A stretch of DNA of 64,000 bases, from positions 1 to 64,000 of the IMG/VR virus record IMGVR_UViG_3300049846_001128; one strand, 5' to 3'. Shown one piece after another: positions 21,294 to 30,787 of this stretch. The notes under the pieces are model-generated. The model had not been told where the DNA came from. It made no database searches and was given only the letters and a program-made list of their open reading frames with translations. The position numbers and the translations under genes are program-made. The first letter of the stretch is position 1; each line of letters opens with the position of its first letter. Source of the DNA: a virus.

Positions 21294-22553
21294 ATGTCAC
21301 AACCAAATACCGTTACTACACTTGACGGTCACTTTAAAGAAGTTTATGCTTCAAAAATCAAAGACCTAGTACCTGAAGGCATGAAAATGCTTAAGATGGC
21401 TGAATTCTCAGCTGCTGAAAAACTTCTTGGTAATCTTTACCACCAGCCAATCGTTCTTGGTTTAGAGCATGGCTTTACTTACGGCGGTTCAGCTGGGGAT
21501 GCATTCCTTCTTAACGCTGCTATCGCTTCTCCAAACCGTGATGCTCAAGTTAAAGGTCACGAGCTAGTTCTAGTTTCTGCTATCTCAGTTGGTGCAGCTT
21601 CTCGTTCTATCTCTTCTAAAGGTGCTTTCGAGCAAGAAACTAAGCGTCTTGTTCAAAACATGCTTAAATCAACTCAAATCCGTATGGAAATTCAATTGAT
21701 GTACGGTCAAGTTGGTATTGCTAAAGTTGAGTCAGTTTCTGGTAATATCATCGCTATCCACGCTCACGAGTGGGCTGCTGGTATCTGGTCTGGTTCTAAA
21801 AATGCTGCTCTAGAAATTCGCTCTTCTGCTGGTACTCTTCGCGGTTACTGTAACGTTGTTAAGCCAAATCTTACAGATAAGACTGTAGAAGTTGACCTAG
21901 TTCCAGTTGGTGTTTCTAGTGATTCTGATCCTGAGAACTCAGCTGCTGATATTATCTACTTCAAAGGTTCTTACAGCAAAGAATTCGCGGGTCTTCATAA
22001 GATGATTGAAAACACTGGCACAATCTTTAACGTAGATGCTTCTGAATTTGATCTTTTCAAAGGTAACACTTTAGAAATGGGAACAAACGCTCACTCTGGT
22101 CGTGCTGTTCTTACTTTCGCTAAAGTAGAAGAGTCTATCGCTGCTTCTATGGAAAAAGGTCTTACTGAAGAAGACGTAGTATGTCTAGTTAACCCTAAAG
22201 TTTGGTCTGCTCTTCTTGCTGAGCAAGCTGCTAAGCGTCAATACGACAGCTCTTACAGCTCTGATAAAATGGAAAACGGTGCTAAGTCTCTAGTTTTCTA
22301 CAGCCAGAATGGTAAGATTGAAATCCACGCTTCTTTATTCTGTAAAGAAGGTTATGCTTATGTATTCCCTCCAAGCGAGCTTGAGCGTATCGGTTCTTCT
22401 GACATTACTTTTGAAAGACCGGGCTTTCCGGGCAAATTCTTCAAAGAAATGGAATCTGCTAACGGATACGAACTTCGTTGTTACTCTGACCAAGCGTTGT
22501 TTTCTGCAGCAATTGGTAAATTGACAATGATCAAGTACATTAAGCCATCTTAA
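21294..22553 (+). CDS. Major capsid protein
   Basis: 419 aa. Helix-rich start, G-G-S-A-G-D-A near 62-68, Q-V-K-G-H-E-L-V-L-V-S near 82, then the long helix with K-R-L-V-Q-N-M-L-K. The codon usage is the most biased in the window (many GCT, GTT and CTT), as expected for the most abundant protein. Fold expected to be HK97-like. ATG after AAGGA; a strong terminator follows. Confidence 0.88.
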   Translation: MSQPNTVTTLDGHFKEVYASKIKDLVPEGMKMLKMAEFSAAEKLLGNLYHQPIVLGLEHGFTYGGSAGDAFLLNAAIASPNRDAQVKGHELVLVSAISVGAASRSISSKGAFEQETKRLVQNMLKSTQIRMEIQLMYGQVGIAKVESVSGNIIAIHAHEWAAGIWSGSKNAALEIRSSAGTLRGYCNVVKPNLTDKTVEVDLVPVGVSSDSDPENSAADIIYFKGSYSKEFAGLHKMIENTGTIFNVDASEFDLFKGNTLEMGTNAHSGRAVLTFAKVEESIAASMEKGLTEEDVVCLVNPKVWSALLAEQAAKRQYDSSYSSDKMENGAKSLVFYSQNGKIEIHASLFCKEGYAYVFPPSELERIGSSDITFERPGFPGKFFKEMESANGYELRCYSDQALFSAAIGKLTMIKYIKPS

Positions 22554-22582
22554 TAGTATTTTCAGGTATTTATCCTACCAAG

Positions 22583-22612
22583 GGGAGCCATTCTGGCTCC
22601 CTTTTTTATTTT
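22583..22612 (+). terminator. Intrinsic terminator after the capsid gene
   Basis: GGGAGCC-ATTCT-GGCTCCC followed by TTTTTTATTTT: a 7-bp perfect stem and T-run. Confidence 0.92.
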
Positions 22613-22626
22613 AACTCTTTTGTTGA

Positions 22627-22648
22627 AATAACAACCTTATATACTAGG
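22627..22648 (+). promoter_or_regulatory. CAACCTTAT-class promoter motif, copy 5
   Basis: AATAACAACCTTATATACTA directly followed by GGAGAG, placed between the capsid terminator and the first fibre gene. Confidence 0.72.
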
Positions 22649-22658
22649 AGAGATTAAT

Positions 22659-23132
22659 ATGCCTAAAAATTTAACCGTCGGTAGTGAGGTTTTTGAATTC
22701 CCTCTAGAAGGAGAGAATGCGGGTTATGGCTCAGAGGTTACAGATTGGGCTGAGGCAGTATCCGATGCTTTATCTACCGTTCAAAAACCAAATGATATTC
22801 TTCTAACAACAGCTTCAATTTCAAACAGTGCTACAAGCTTTACTAACATACCGGGATTTTCATTCTCGACTGCAGAAGTAAAAGCAATTCAGTGTAGATA
22901 TTTTGTATCTAGAATTACAACAACTCCATCGGCTAATCTTACAGAAGTAGGCTATATAGAAGGCTACTATGACGGAGCTAATTGGGGAATTTCTATTCGT
23001 ACAACAGGTGACGCTAAAATATATTTACAAATTTTACCATCAGGTCAAATGCAATATAAAGTTGATTCATTGCCGGGTGCAACTCACGTTGGACAGATAA
23101 AATTTGAAGCCAAAGTTATCAATAACACATAA
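22659..23132 (+). CDS. Fibre-type virion protein, 157 aa
   Basis: N-terminal V-G-S-E-V-F-E-F-P motif, then a beta-rich C-terminal domain ending G-Q-M-Q-Y-K-V...G-Q-I-K-F-E-A, the same domain that ends the fibre at 27150. Probably a short tail-fibre or decoration subunit. Confidence 0.65.
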   Translation: MPKNLTVGSEVFEFPLEGENAGYGSEVTDWAEAVSDALSTVQKPNDILLTTASISNSATSFTNIPGFSFSTAEVKAIQCRYFVSRITTTPSANLTEVGYIEGYYDGANWGISIRTTGDAKIYLQILPSGQMQYKVDSLPGATHVGQIKFEAKVINNT

Positions 23133-23143
23133 AGGATAGTGCC

Positions 23144-26137
23144 ATGTCATTAAAGAAAACTCGTTTTCGCAAGGGTGTAATTGTAGCTCCAGATACAGAC
23201 GCTTTAGAGGGAATTGAAGGTGAAATTAAGGTAGATTCTGCTGATAAAAAAATAAAGACTACTTTAGACTCAGCTTCTAGAGAAATTGTTACTAACTCCC
23301 AAGCGCAAACTCTAACTAACAAGACATTAACATCTCCTGTTTTAAATGGAGACTTAACTGGCACAGCAATTGATACTGATACGTCCCTTTCTGCTAACTC
23401 TGACACTAAAGTTGCTTCTCAAAAAGCAGTTAAAGCTTATATTGACGCTGGCTTGGCTTCTCAAAACGATGCTTCTGAAATTGTAGTTGTCCCAGCTGGA
23501 ACCATTGCTTCTACGAATGTGCAAGATGCGCTAGAGGAACTTGATGGAGATATTCAAGCACACCTTTCAGATACTGTAGACGCGCACGACGCTTCTACTA
23601 TTTCGATTGTTGACGCTGGCGGTAATTTCACAAGCACTGAAGTTGAAGGTGCTTTGGCTGAATCTATGGACGCAGCTCAAGCTGCTCAAGCAGATGCGAC
23701 TCAGGCTATTGCCGACGCTGCTGCGGCTCAGTCTGACATTGACAATCACATTGCTGACATTTCTGACGCACATGACGCTTCTGCCATTTCAAATATCCCA
23801 GCAGGGAACTTAGCTGCTACTGACGTACAAGGAGCTTTAAACGAGCTTCAAACTGACGTTGACGCAAGACAGCCAACAATAACTGGCGCGGCTACAACAA
23901 TTACAAGTTCTGATTTAACAGCTTCAAGAGCAGTGGTTTCAGACGGCTCTGGTAAAATTGCAGCATCGTCTACCACCTCCACAGAAATTGGTTACGTTTC
24001 AGGTGTAACTTCAGCAATTCAAACACAATTAAACGCCAAAGTAAGTTCTTCTGGCGGAACTTTAACCAATGGATCTGTTGTAACTCCGACAAGGCTTGAC
24101 GTAAAACAAGATACAAAAGCTAATTTACTCACTTACGCAGCGTCAGCAACAAACGGACAATTAGTTTTCGCAACTGATGAAAAGAAAATGTACCAAGTTG
24201 TGGACAACGCTCTTGTCTCTGTTGGCGGAGGTTCAGCCTCCTTGGAAACAATTTTCCAACTTTTAGCCGAGGAAGAAATTACAGACTGGGCTACTGGGGA
24301 CAACGCTACGTTTCTTGGCGGAGGAACTCTCTCTGGTACGTTTGTAAAAAATACTACCAACCCGCTTCAGGGCGATGCCGATTATAAATACACTCAAGCT
24401 GCAGGTTCTTTAAACGACTACTTAGCTTCTCCGGCGCAGGACGTTGATCCTCGCTTTCGTGGCAAAGAAGTTACTCTATTCTTCCCTTACACTTATGACG
24501 GAGCTAATGACGACATTGAAGTAATTTTCTACGATGTTACAAACGCCGCTATAATTCCAAGCTCAGCTTACATTCAAGCTGCTGCAAGCGTTACAATGTT
24601 CAAAACTAATATTGTAATTCCTTCCACTTGTGCCAGCATTAGGGTGGGTTTCCAAGTTAAGGTATTAAACTCAACCAAGATATTTGTATTTGACTCGGTT
24701 CAACTAAGCTCAGACACTACAATCTACGCTGATATTGCTAACATTTCAGATTGGGAAGCATACACTCCTACTTTAACAGGTTTTGGAACCGCTACGTCCG
24801 TAGAATTTGAATGGAGAAGAGTTGGAGATAGTATTGAAATTAGAGGAAAGTGGACTTCTGGTACTTCAACCGCAACAGAAGCTAGGATTAGCTTACCTAA
24901 TAGCTATACTTCCGCCAACACTATTAAAATACCTTCGTTAAAAATAGCAGGTTGGGGGGGACGCACTTCCACAAGTTCTACGTATTTTGGAAGTATTTCA
25001 ACTTTAATTGAACCTAGTGTACAGTATTTAACGCTAGGGCATGGCACTAGTTCAAACTCACCTTTAGGAAAACGCAATGGCTCAGACCTTATGAGTTCTG
25101 GACAGTCTGCCTCTATATTTGCCACAATTCCGGTAGCAGGACTTATATCTTCTAACTCCAACATTCTAACAGCTCCTGAAACATTCTCTACCGACACAGC
25201 TCCGCTTACTTACGCAGGCTCTGGCTCATACACGCTTTCTACTCTAGCTAATGCTCCAGTAGGTACGTACATTACATTTACGTATGCGATTAATACAAAC
25301 ACTAGAACGCAGACTACTACAGCGCCTACGCAAACTACTAGTGATATGAATACTAATGGTATTCTTTTGTATTCAAGACCATATAACGCTGCTAGTACAG
25401 CGGCTCAACCTACTGCGATTGCTATTCAGATTGGTAAGGGGTTAAAGGGCGTAAGTCTTAATCTATATAAAAGTACGGGAAAGACAACAAGTGGTACAAT
25501 TGATTCTTTAGAATTGTCAACTGGTACTATCGCTTATGGTTTAGATTATAAAGATTACAATGAAAGTACGGGTATTTTAATTTTAGATGCTGGTGTAAAC
25601 TCGACTGCAGTAACAAATAAAACCTTTAGATACTCCGATGTTACAACCCAAACCTCTGGCTATCTCGTAATCAACGCAAGCAAAAACCCCGCTTTAACTG
25701 GCTTGAATATTAATGCGGTAGGTGCTAGATATACAAGCACTTCAGGTCAAGCTATTGGAAATTCTGCTACGCTAATTACGTATGAGACTAAAGTAGCAGA
25801 TACTCACGGAGCTTATAATTCTGGGGTCTACACAGTTCCAGAGACTGGTTGGTATCAGATTAATGCAAGCTATCAGACAGGTACTTCGGTCACAATAAGC
25901 ACCACGGCTTCTACCTTTATATGGATGTATATAGACGGTGCGAACTACAAGACTAGTTTCGTAAGGGGCAACGGCGCATCTACAACTTACGGTGTCCACA
26001 TTAGTGAGAGTGTATATCTTAGGAAAAATCAAACAGTGTCTATTTACGGGTCTAGTAGCGTCGCCACTACCGCCTCCACAGGTATTTCAGCTAACGCTTT
26101 TTCAATTGTTAAGACATCTACAGGAACAGGTAACTAA
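23144..26137 (+). CDS. Long tail fibre with C1q-like tip, 997 aa
   Basis: R-F-R-K-G-V near the start and T-L-T-N-K-T-L-T-S-P (about 55-64) are a common phage-fibre head. Repeats of D-V-Q-x-A-L-x-E-L and Ala/Asp/Gln-rich coiled segments follow (120-240), then a W-E-A-Y-T-P-T-L-T-G-F-G domain (about 535), a Thr-rich domain with G-K-G-L-K-G and S-G-Y-L-V-I-N-A-S-K (about 680-855), and a C1q/TNF-like C-terminal domain (about 860-990). It likely recognises the host surface. Confidence 0.8.
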   Translation: MSLKKTRFRKGVIVAPDTDALEGIEGEIKVDSADKKIKTTLDSASREIVTNSQAQTLTNKTLTSPVLNGDLTGTAIDTDTSLSANSDTKVASQKAVKAYIDAGLASQNDASEIVVVPAGTIASTNVQDALEELDGDIQAHLSDTVDAHDASTISIVDAGGNFTSTEVEGALAESMDAAQAAQADATQAIADAAAAQSDIDNHIADISDAHDASAISNIPAGNLAATDVQGALNELQTDVDARQPTITGAATTITSSDLTASRAVVSDGSGKIAASSTTSTEIGYVSGVTSAIQTQLNAKVSSSGGTLTNGSVVTPTRLDVKQDTKANLLTYAASATNGQLVFATDEKKMYQVVDNALVSVGGGSASLETIFQLLAEEEITDWATGDNATFLGGGTLSGTFVKNTTNPLQGDADYKYTQAAGSLNDYLASPAQDVDPRFRGKEVTLFFPYTYDGANDDIEVIFYDVTNAAIIPSSAYIQAAASVTMFKTNIVIPSTCASIRVGFQVKVLNSTKIFVFDSVQLSSDTTIYADIANISDWEAYTPTLTGFGTATSVEFEWRRVGDSIEIRGKWTSGTSTATEARISLPNSYTSANTIKIPSLKIAGWGGRTSTSSTYFGSISTLIEPSVQYLTLGHGTSSNSPLGKRNGSDLMSSGQSASIFATIPVAGLISSNSNILTAPETFSTDTAPLTYAGSGSYTLSTLANAPVGTYITFTYAINTNTRTQTTTAPTQTTSDMNTNGILLYSRPYNAASTAAQPTAIAIQIGKGLKGVSLNLYKSTGKTTSGTIDSLELSTGTIAYGLDYKDYNESTGILILDAGVNSTAVTNKTFRYSDVTTQTSGYLVINASKNPALTGLNINAVGARYTSTSGQAIGNSATLITYETKVADTHGAYNSGVYTVPETGWYQINASYQTGTSVTISTTASTFIWMYIDGANYKTSFVRGNGASTTYGVHISESVYLRKNQTVSIYGSSSVATTASTGISANAFSIVKTSTGTGN

Positions 26138-26139
26138 TT

Positions 26140-26547
26140 ATGATTAAAATATCCATCATCAAAAACGCACAAGTTACTAACCAAGCCTCTTTCCCAACCA
26201 TGGAAGAGGCTCAAGCTTGGCTTGATAAGCACGAAGGAATGGGAACGTTTGGTCAGAAAGCTCAAACTATTATGCAACAAGTTGAGATTTTTCCAGCTGT
26301 TGTGGATGAGTCGGGAAAAGAAATAAGTCCTGCTCAGTTTGAGACTCAATCTTTTGATATTCCAGGTTATGTTGTTGAAATTACTGATATAAGTGCTCAA
26401 TTAAGTCAAGAAGCTATAAATAAAGAAGCTTTAGAGTATTTAGCAAATACAGACTGGATGGTAACTAGAAGCATGGAAACTGGCGTTGAAGTTCCTGCTG
26501 AAATTAAGGCAGAAAGGGCTGCGGCAAGGGCTAGAATTATTCGCTAA
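26140..26547 (+). CDS. Tail-fibre assembly-like protein, 135 aa
   Basis: The C-terminal part A-L-E-Y-L-A-N-T-D-W-M-V-T-R followed by E-T-G-V-E-V-P and R-A-A-A-R-A-R is the DUF4376/XkdW-like signature of tail-fibre assembly chaperones. It directly follows the long fibre, as such chaperones usually do. Confidence 0.68.
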   Translation: MIKISIIKNAQVTNQASFPTMEEAQAWLDKHEGMGTFGQKAQTIMQQVEIFPAVVDESGKEISPAQFETQSFDIPGYVVEITDISAQLSQEAINKEALEYLANTDWMVTRSMETGVEVPAEIKAERAAARARIIR

Positions 26548-26557
26548 TAATTACTTT

Positions 26558-26579
26558 CCCGGCAACCTTATAGTGTATG
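26558..26579 (+). promoter_or_regulatory. CAACCTTAT-class promoter motif, copy 6
   Basis: CCCGGCAACCTTATAGTGTA runs into the ATG at 26577, leaving no room for a ribosome site. Confidence 0.62.
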
Positions 26580-26843
26580 AAAGCTTGGCTTCAAAAACTA
26601 ATAAATGCAGCGCATGAAAAAGGACTACCACTACCAATGATAAGAAATCATGGAGTTGGCTCAGTATCTTTAACCTTGCTATGGATTTCCAGTGTTTTTA
26701 TTATACTAGCCTTGCTTCAAATCGGTAAGATTAGCTTTTGGGAAAGTTTAGCGTGGCATGTTACTTCGGCGGTACTTTATTATAACAGAAGTGCCAAGAT
26801 TTCAAAAGATGGCATAGAACTTTCTGGAGAAACTAAAGAATGA
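26577..26843 (+). CDS. Small membrane protein, 88 aa
   Basis: N-terminal amphipathic helix with E-K-G-L-P-L-P-M-I-R, then two hydrophobic segments (about 31-50 and 55-68) and a charged tail. It resembles short phage membrane proteins of unknown role found among late genes. The start codon touches the promoter motif, so the mRNA may be leaderless or nearly so. Confidence 0.6.
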   Translation: MKAWLQKLINAAHEKGLPLPMIRNHGVGSVSLTLLWISSVFIILALLQIGKISFWESLAWHVTSAVLYYNRSAKISKDGIELSGETKE

Positions 26844-27139
26844 GTATTTATAAAAAAGTAGGGTTTGGAGATAATGGTTCTAGTGGAGGCTCATCAACAC
26901 CGTTCTCTTTTAACTTCTCTTCAACAGAATGGACTATTGACGGTAGCTTGGCATATATAACAGTTGCACAAGCTACTCATTTAAAGGGTTTTTTTCCAAC
27001 TGTTGAAGTGTATGAAATAGTTTCGTTTAACTTAGAAAAAATAAACACAGAGGTTATTTTGAACGCCTCTGGAGATGTAACAATACAAGTATCATTCATA
27101 CCAGACTTAAGATTTTCTGGTAAATTAATAATTTCATAG
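26840..27139 (+). CDS. Beta-rich virion-type protein, 99 aa
   Basis: ATGA overlap with the membrane protein. Gly/Ser-rich N-terminus, then alternating strands with D-G-S-L-A-Y-I-T. Short structural protein candidate; no family. Confidence 0.5.
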   Translation: MSIYKKVGFGDNGSSGGSSTPFSFNFSSTEWTIDGSLAYITVAQATHLKGFFPTVEVYEIVSFNLEKINTEVILNASGDVTIQVSFIPDLRFSGKLIIS

Positions 27140-27149
27140 GGAGAGAGAT

Positions 27150-28613
27150 ATGGCTGACCAAAAGTTTAAGAGTAAAGTTCGTTTACAAGGTGGGGTTGCT
27201 CTACCTACAGAAAGTATTAACCGCGCACTTTCAATTGATGCAAACGGCGAATTAAAATCAAGCGTTACCACAGATGCTGAATTAGCGCACTTATCGGGAG
27301 TTACTTCAAACGTTCAATCTCAAATTACAGACGCTCAAGCCGATGCTACACAAGCACTTGCTGACGCTGCTGCGGCTCAAGCAGACGCTACTCAAGCTCT
27401 TGCCGATGCAGCTGCTGCACAAGCTACTGCTGATGCTGCTATTCCAAGCTCTGAAAAAGGTGTAGCTCTTGGAGTTGCTACTTTAGATGGCTCTGGTAAA
27501 GTTCCCGTGTCTCAACTTCCTTCTGCAATCATGACTTATGAAGGCGTATGGAATGCTTCTACTAACTCGCCAAGCTTAGCTGACGGTTCAGGCGACGCTG
27601 GTATGGTTTACCGTGTAGGTACTGCTGGCTCTCAAAACCTTGGCTCTGGTTCCATTTCATTTGAAGTTGGTGACTATGTAATCTATAACGGTTCTATCTG
27701 GGAAAAATCAGACACTACTGATGCAGTTGCTTCTGTATTTGGTCGTACTGGTATCGTTTCAGCTCAGTCTGGCGACTACTCAGCTTCTCAGATTACAAAT
27801 ACTCCGGCTGGTTCTATTGCAGCAACAGACGTTCAAGCTGCTATTAACGAGTTAGATGGTGATGTTCAAGCCGCTCAAGCTGACGCTACGCAAGCCTTGG
27901 CTGATGCCGCTGCAGCTCAAGCTGATATTGATGCTCACATTGCACAAGCTACAGGTGCTCACGCCGCTACAGCAATTTCTATAGCTGATGTTTCTTCTCA
28001 GTTTACTTCTGCAAACGTAGAAGGTGCTTTAGATGAGGCTATGGATGCAGCTCAAGCTGCCCAAGCAGACGCAACTCAGGCATTAGCAGATGCCGCAGCA
28101 GCTCAGGCAGATGTTGACGCTCTTGAACCAGATGTTGCTGATTTAATCACTCTTTCTGGTGTTGCAGCTAACTCCTCTGACTTAGGAACATTTACTGGTA
28201 CAATCATTCCAGATGCTTCTACTATCAAAGCTGCGTTACAAGCACTTGAGACTGAAGTTGAAGCTATGGTTGATGGCTCAGCTGGTGATATTGCTGAGAC
28301 AAGTTTTTCAATTACTAACAACCAAGCTTCACCTGCAAGCATTACAGGATTAGCTTTCTCTAACTCTGCAGTTAGAAGTTTTAAAGTCTTACTAAGTGTT
28401 GAAATTGATGCAACTCTTGATTTATTTGAGAGTTTTGAACTTATTGGTATTAACAAAGCAGGTTCGTTTGAGATGGCTCAAAGCGCAGTTGGCGATGAGT
28501 CTGGAATTGTTCTAAGCATTACTGCTGCTGGACAAGTTCAATACACAAGCGCAAACTACTCTGGTTTTGTGTCAGGCGCAATTAAGTTCAGAGCTATTAC
28601 AACTAGTATTTAA
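27150..28613 (+). CDS. Tail fibre protein, 487 aa
   Basis: Same fibre head type as its neighbours, with several near-identical D-A-T-Q-A-L-A-D-A-A-A-A-Q coiled repeats, then a roughly 115-residue domain starting G-K-V-P-V-S-Q-L-P and containing T-Y-E-G-V-W and F-G-R-T-G-I-V that reappears in the fibre at 30788. It ends with the G-Q-V-Q-Y-T-S...S-G-A-I-K-F-R-A domain shared with 22659-23132. Followed by a strong terminator. Confidence 0.75.
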   Translation: MADQKFKSKVRLQGGVALPTESINRALSIDANGELKSSVTTDAELAHLSGVTSNVQSQITDAQADATQALADAAAAQADATQALADAAAAQATADAAIPSSEKGVALGVATLDGSGKVPVSQLPSAIMTYEGVWNASTNSPSLADGSGDAGMVYRVGTAGSQNLGSGSISFEVGDYVIYNGSIWEKSDTTDAVASVFGRTGIVSAQSGDYSASQITNTPAGSIAATDVQAAINELDGDVQAAQADATQALADAAAAQADIDAHIAQATGAHAATAISIADVSSQFTSANVEGALDEAMDAAQAAQADATQALADAAAAQADVDALEPDVADLITLSGVAANSSDLGTFTGTIIPDASTIKAALQALETEVEAMVDGSAGDIAETSFSITNNQASPASITGLAFSNSAVRSFKVLLSVEIDATLDLFESFELIGINKAGSFEMAQSAVGDESGIVLSITAAGQVQYTSANYSGFVSGAIKFRAITTSI

Positions 28614-28631
28614 TTAAAAAATAAAGGGGAG

Positions 28632-28656
28632 GGGAAGTGAAAACTTCCCTTCTTTT
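28632..28656 (+). terminator. Intrinsic terminator after the 27150-28613 fibre
   Basis: GGGAAGT-GAAA-ACTTCCC with a GNRA-type loop, then TTCTTTT. The next gene starts only 6 nt on and no promoter motif is visible, so its expression requires read-through. Confidence 0.88.
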
Positions 28657-28661
28657 CAAAC

Positions 28662-28976
28662 ATGAGTAAGCAAGTTTATAAAGTTGAACAAACTTATACA
28701 GCAAAAGCTACTAGTTTTAACACTGATGTTGTTAATATGGAAGGTTATTTTAACCTATCATGTCAGGTAAATCTAAACAATCCTTCAGGCTTTACAGGCT
28801 CTACGACAATTCAAGTTTCTAATGATTTGACAAATTGGATTGACATGCCAGATTCTGAAGAAGATATTACTGACTGCGTGTTTTACGATATACAGTCTGC
28901 CGCAGCTTTTGTAAGAGTTAAGGTTGTTATATTAACTGGTAGTGCTGATTTTAATGTAGACTGGGTTCTATTATGA
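28662..28976 (+). CDS. Beta-sandwich virion protein, 104 aa
   Basis: Strand-rich with S-T-T-I-Q-V-S-N-D-L-T-N-W and A-A-F-V-R-V-K, the pattern of small carbohydrate-binding-like phage decoration modules. No family named with confidence. Confidence 0.5.
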   Translation: MSKQVYKVEQTYTAKATSFNTDVVNMEGYFNLSCQVNLNNPSGFTGSTTIQVSNDLTNWIDMPDSEEDITDCVFYDIQSAAAFVRVKVVILTGSADFNVDWVLL

Positions 28977-29899
28977 TAAAAAAGCCTACTCCTTACGTAA
29001 ACAATCCGGGGACAACCTCAGATCATGTTTTGCGTGATGTGTCTGATTTATATGGAAAAAGCCTTAGAGTTTCTGATGCCTCTTCTGTAGTTGATAAATA
29101 CTACAGTCATTTCAGAGTTACTTATAGTGGCTTAAATCCAACAAGAGTCAAGTACTATCATGGAGTGGAGGCTAGAAGAACTACGTTTACGTTAGGAATG
29201 GCTGATAGCCTAGATGGAAAGTATTTTAAAATATACACAGCCCCTGATAATCACTTACACACTGTGTGGTTTAACCTAGATGGAGCTAGTGCTCAACCTA
29301 GCGTACCAAACACACACGCTTATATTGAAATACCAGTTCAAACAGGAGATGATGCTGCTTTAGTTTGCATGGCTATAAAAATGACCTTGGATGGTCTTTA
29401 TTCAAACTATTTCTATGCTTTTCCTAATGAATCTTATACTAAGATAGAGATTATTACCAGTCAAATGGGTGAGTGTTCCGCATCAGACTCAGGTACTACT
29501 GGTTTTCCAATGACTCAGATTGACGGAAAGCAGGATTTAGTTCAAGACATTGAGATTGAATACCAAGGTAATGACCCTTATTATAACGGAGAGTTACTTA
29601 AAGGCTATCAGTTTGATATTTATAGCGGTAAGTTTGTAAAGAATCCTATAATAAACATAGGACCAATTTCTACTGTAACAGTTACTCCTTCTGTCGATAA
29701 TAATGTAGTGGGTCTAGATACTGTTTCTAAAAATAAATTATTTAGCAAACCTTTAACTGGATTAGAGGTTTTATCAAAAGATGATGACGGAAACCCTTTA
29801 GAGGTTCAGTCATTGTATAACGGAACTCCGGTACAGCTTTTAACAATAACCTACGATACTGATGGTGACTTACTCTCAGCAATCGTAACGGACGTATAA
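28973..29899 (+). CDS. Virion protein, 308 aa, adhesion-like
   Basis: ATGA overlap with the previous gene. Residues about 80-150 carry G-K-Y-F-K-I-Y-T-A-P and H-T-V-W-F-N-L-D-G...I-P-V-Q-T-G-D-D-A, a module I associate with phage virion proteins but cannot name. The C-terminal part has D-I-E-I-E-Y and Y-D-T-D-G-D-L. Likely a fibre or adapter component. Confidence 0.5.
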   Translation: MIKKPTPYVNNPGTTSDHVLRDVSDLYGKSLRVSDASSVVDKYYSHFRVTYSGLNPTRVKYYHGVEARRTTFTLGMADSLDGKYFKIYTAPDNHLHTVWFNLDGASAQPSVPNTHAYIEIPVQTGDDAALVCMAIKMTLDGLYSNYFYAFPNESYTKIEIITSQMGECSASDSGTTGFPMTQIDGKQDLVQDIEIEYQGNDPYYNGELLKGYQFDIYSGKFVKNPIINIGPISTVTVTPSVDNNVVGLDTVSKNKLFSKPLTGLEVLSKDDDGNPLEVQSLYNGTPVQLLTITYDTDGDLLSAIVTDV

Positions 29900-29900
29900 A

Positions 29901-30110
29901 ATGGCAAAACCCGTTAAACCTAAGAAAAGAATTGTCATAAATCCTATTGAAAGCACTTTAGATATTGTTACAGACAACAATTTCTCATACGAGAGTGTTC
30001 CAACTGGGAAAAGACTTCAAATTCCTGCTAACATGCAAATGATTGTTGTTGAGGAGTTTGACGTAGAGGGTGAACTTATCCTCGACGGTTCTTTGATCGT
30101 GGAGGAATAA
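29901..30110 (+). CDS. Small beta-rich protein, 69 aa
   Basis: One nt after the previous stop. Lys/Pro-rich start, then I-P-A-N-M-Q-M-I-V-V-E-E-F-D-V-E-G and G-E-L-I-L-D-G-S-L-I, which look like stacked short strands of a fibre cap. Unknown role. Confidence 0.5.
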   Translation: MAKPVKPKKRIVINPIESTLDIVTDNNFSYESVPTGKRLQIPANMQMIVVEEFDVEGELILDGSLIVEE

Positions 30111-30776
30111 ATGTCTACAATACGGTTAAGAAAAACTCCACAGCCATCAGCTCCTTCAGTAGATAAGTCCAGACTTTACGTTGATCAAGCGGATAATCAC
30201 TTAAAGCGCATATTAGATAACGGTACTATTGTAGATTATGACAGTCCTGTTAGTGATGAGCAAATTCAAGATGCAATTGGTGCAATAGTAACGGATACCT
30301 CAACTATTGATCTTACTTATGATGACGGATTAAATGAATTAAAAGCAGATATAGTTCAAGAATCTATAAATGATTTCCATATTTATCAAATAAGTCCTAC
30401 TAAAATAGGGAATGACAAATTTTCATATTTTGATGCTACGCTTAACACAGCTAATAATTCACTGGCTACTGCTTTTATTTTAGACTGCTCTACGGATGGT
30501 ACTATGTTTATAGAAGTAGCAACTACTTGCTTTAGAACAGGTGGAATTAGTGGTAATCCGGGTGATGGAGCTTCTTTTAAAAGATCAATGAGAATTAAAT
30601 CTATAGCAGGTACAGTTACAATTCATGACTTACAATCTGACTACACTTCTAGAGATAATGTTAACATAAAAGTAGAATACATTATAGTAGGTACTGATTT
30701 ATATTTCAGAGTTGGCGGATTAAACAATAATAATTTCAGATGGAATTTAAACATTTCCATAAATAAGAATAGCTAA
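30111..30776 (+). CDS. Short tail-fibre protein, 221 aa
   Basis: Starts with the head I-R-L-R-K-T-P, then one copy of the Q-D-A-I-G-x-I-x-x-D-T-S-T-I-D-L-T-Y-D-D repeat shared with the next two fibres, and a C-terminal beta domain with D-Y-T-S-R-D-N-V. Part of the fibre paralogue series. Confidence 0.65.
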   Translation: MSTIRLRKTPQPSAPSVDKSRLYVDQADNHLKRILDNGTIVDYDSPVSDEQIQDAIGAIVTDTSTIDLTYDDGLNELKADIVQESINDFHIYQISPTKIGNDKFSYFDATLNTANNSLATAFILDCSTDGTMFIEVATTCFRTGGISGNPGDGASFKRSMRIKSIAGTVTIHDLQSDYTSRDNVNIKVEYIIVGTDLYFRVGGLNNNNFRWNLNISINKNS

Positions 30777-30787
30777 AGGAGGATTTC

